Assembly: GCA_958296015.1 (NCBI GenBank)
Contig: CATQIH010000013.1
Location: 1 to 64,000, forward strand
Reading direction: 5' to 3'
DNA from: Cyclobacteriaceae bacterium
Lineage (GTDB): Bacteria; Bacteroidota; Bacteroidia; Cytophagales; Cyclobacteriaceae
Length of the DNA: 64,000 nucleotides
Shown here: piece after piece, positions 62,933 through 64,000 of the stretch
Layout: each line of letters opens with the position of its first letter
How positions within the stretch are numbered: position 1 is the stretch's first letter
Made by a program: the position numbers and the translations under genes
The notes under the pieces: generated by a model
What the model saw: the letters and a program-made list of their open reading frames with translations, nothing else
The model's database searches: none
Told to the model about the DNA's origin: nothing

Positions 62933-63502
62933 TCAAGCATATTGATTTTCCCGGAGCGACTTTCTCCAGTTGATAAAACCGTATGTAGCTAATCCAAGGT
63001 ATAAAAAATACAACAGCGAAAGCATATAGAGTTCTTTGTAAAAGTAAATACCTGCTGCCGCGGTATCTACCACCAGCCAGAGTATCCAATTTTCTATTTT
63101 TTTTTTGGCCAGCATATACTGCCCTACTAGGCTGAAAGAAGTAGTGAATGCATCCCAATAGGCCAGATCAGCATCTGTGTAGTTGTCGAATAAGTAACCA
63201 ATCAGCACTACCCCAACAGCCCCTGCCAAGATCAGACCGGCCAAAACCTGCGGACTCAGCGTACTTACTTTTTTCTCAGACTTGCCTTTTCCTCCATACA
63301 GCCATTCGTACCACCCATAAAAACCCAGCACAAAATACACCACATGCAGAATCAGGTCAGAATATAGGCGAGCATCATAAAAAAGAATACCACTCAGCAC
63401 TACACCTACGATACCGAGCGGCCAGCCCCATATCTTTTCTCTGCTGTTGAAATACACAGCTACAACTCCAAAGACCAATGCAAAAAACTCTACCGTTTTC
63501 AT
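62933..63502 (-). CDS. pnuC: PnuC-family vitamin transporter
   Basis: 189 residues from the ATG at 63502 (MKTVEFFALVFGVVAVYFNSREKIWGWPLGIVGV); the longer frame starts nine codons earlier. Seven transmembrane helices with PnuC marks: SGILFYDARLYSDLILHVVYFVLGFYGWYEWLYGGK and WILWLVVDTAAAGIYFYKEL. Mediates facilitated diffusion of nicotinamide riboside; homologues (PnuT) carry thiamin and in Bacteroidota are found with TPP riboswitches and TonB receptors. No riboswitch is visible upstream of this gene itself. Confidence 0.92.
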   Translation of the reverse strand: MKTVEFFALVFGVVAVYFNSREKIWGWPLGIVGVVLSGILFYDARLYSDLILHVVYFVLGFYGWYEWLYGGKGKSEKKVSTLSPQVLAGLILAGAVGVVLIGYLFDNYTDADLAYWDAFTTSFSLVGQYMLAKKKIENWILWLVVDTAAAGIYFYKELYMLSLLYFLYLGLATYGFINWRKSLRENQYA

Positions 63503-63647
63503 GGAAGGCGAAGGTAAGCCACCGCGCATTTTTTACCAAAATATCTATGATTTTGAAAATATAAAAGTTCTTGCTTTATGCAGGCCAGTAAAATGGAATT
63601 TTTCTTTACACTTGTGGCTTCTTATACCAGCATAACCTCAAAACATA

Positions 63648-64000
63648 GTGGCTGGCATTTATTTTCATATTCCTTTCTGCAAGCAGGCTTGTCATTACTG
63701 CGACTTTCACTTTAGCACCAACACCAGCCGCAAAGCAGATATGGTACAGGCCATTTGTAAGGAGTTGGTGCTACAAAAAGAATATCTTGGCAAAGAAAAG
63801 GTACAGACGCTCTACTTCGGGGGCGGCACACCTTCATTGCTGACCGAAGCTGAATTACATTACATCCTAAACACTGTATATCAGCACTTTAACATCGCCG
63901 ACGATGCGGAAATCACCCTGGAGGCTAATCCTGATGATTTGAGCAAAAATAAACTTCAACAGCTCCGGCAGGCGGGCATCAACCGTTTGAGTATAGGCAT
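63648..64000 (+). CDS. hemW: HemW-like radical SAM protein (3' end beyond the window)
   Basis: Starts at GTG 63648 (AGIYFHIPFCKQACHYCDFHF) and is open to the window edge, about 117 residues. The radical SAM cysteines are CKQACHYC (CxxxCxxC), followed by LYFGGGTPSLL and EITLEANPDDL, both typical of HemW (the HemN-like haem chaperone formerly called coproporphyrinogen oxidase). Transcribed divergently from pnuC. Partial. Confidence 0.93.
   Translation, partial: MAGIYFHIPFCKQACHYCDFHFSTNTSRKADMVQAICKELVLQKEYLGKEKVQTLYFGGGTPSLLTEAELHYILNTVYQHFNIADDAEITLEANPDDLSKNKLQQLRQAGINRLSIG

Noticed and set aside
62933-63502. Calling the permease PnuT (thiamin-specific) outright
   Set aside because: Sequence motifs alone do not separate PnuC from PnuT here, and the riboswitch is downstream of this gene rather than upstream, so I kept the general PnuC-family call.

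Overview
The window looks like a chromosomal segment of a Bacteroidota bacterium, most likely a gliding or formerly gliding member of the Cytophagia. The evidence is a complete gldK-gldL-gldM-gldN block (type IX secretion/gliding motor), two PorP/SprF-type outer-membrane proteins, a giant secreted protein with a gliding-motility-type C-terminal sorting domain, SusC-like TonB-dependent receptors with carboxypeptidase-D-like N-domains, lineage proteins such as DUF4494 and DUF4271, and Bacteroidota-style -7 promoter boxes (TAnnTTTG) upstream of several genes. There are no rRNA or tRNA genes and I see no CRISPR array.

Layout. 1-2600: a short tandem array of hairpin-forming repeats, then a TonB-dependent receptor gene broken by a dozen or more single-base indels. 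2.6-10 kb: housekeeping genes (a nucleotidyltransferase-like protein, thyA, ispE, fabI, a zinc-free MsrB lipoprotein, yaaA, a DUF2062 protein) plus a secreted 11-residue-repeat protein preceded by a striking tandem pair of palindromic operator-like sites. 10-17 kb: a 1.8-thousand-residue type IX cargo protein divergent from a PorP/SprF gene. 17-20 kb: an M48 protease and dnaX. 20-24 kb: a modABC molybdate transporter divergent from a signal-less periplasmic-binding-protein homologue. 24-30 kb: a GAF/PAS scaffold protein, an IleS2-type isoleucyl-tRNA synthetase with a GIHH signature motif, and lspA. 30-43 kb: nhaD, DUF4494, an MlaEFD lipid transporter, a long-form PurF, nuoM-nuoN apart from the rest of complex I, and a sodium:solute symporter. 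43-49 kb: clpS, recR, a 21-bp tandem repeat array, a dead IS1-family element with an intact 8-bp target duplication, DUF423, yggS and uvrC.

49-59 kb (minus strand): Omp85-like protein, DUF4271, hemD, PorP, gldK, gldL, gldM, gldN, the secretion/gliding core. 58.8-63.5 kb (minus strand): a thiamin-linked locus made of pnuC-like permease, NadR-like kinase, a TPP riboswitch, a TonB-dependent receptor and a ThiY/THI5-like protein without a signal peptide. The window ends inside hemW.

How parts work together: GldKLMN with PorP/SprF would export and anchor cargo such as the giant CTD protein. LspA would mature the GldK, MsrB and ModA lipoproteins. MlaEFD and the Omp85 protein serve the outer membrane. 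The TPP riboswitch would tie the receptor and ThiY-like protein to thiamin status. The most noteworthy items are the thiamin locus, the GIHH IleS, the tandem palindromic operator upstream of the repeat protein, and the 21-bp repeat array.
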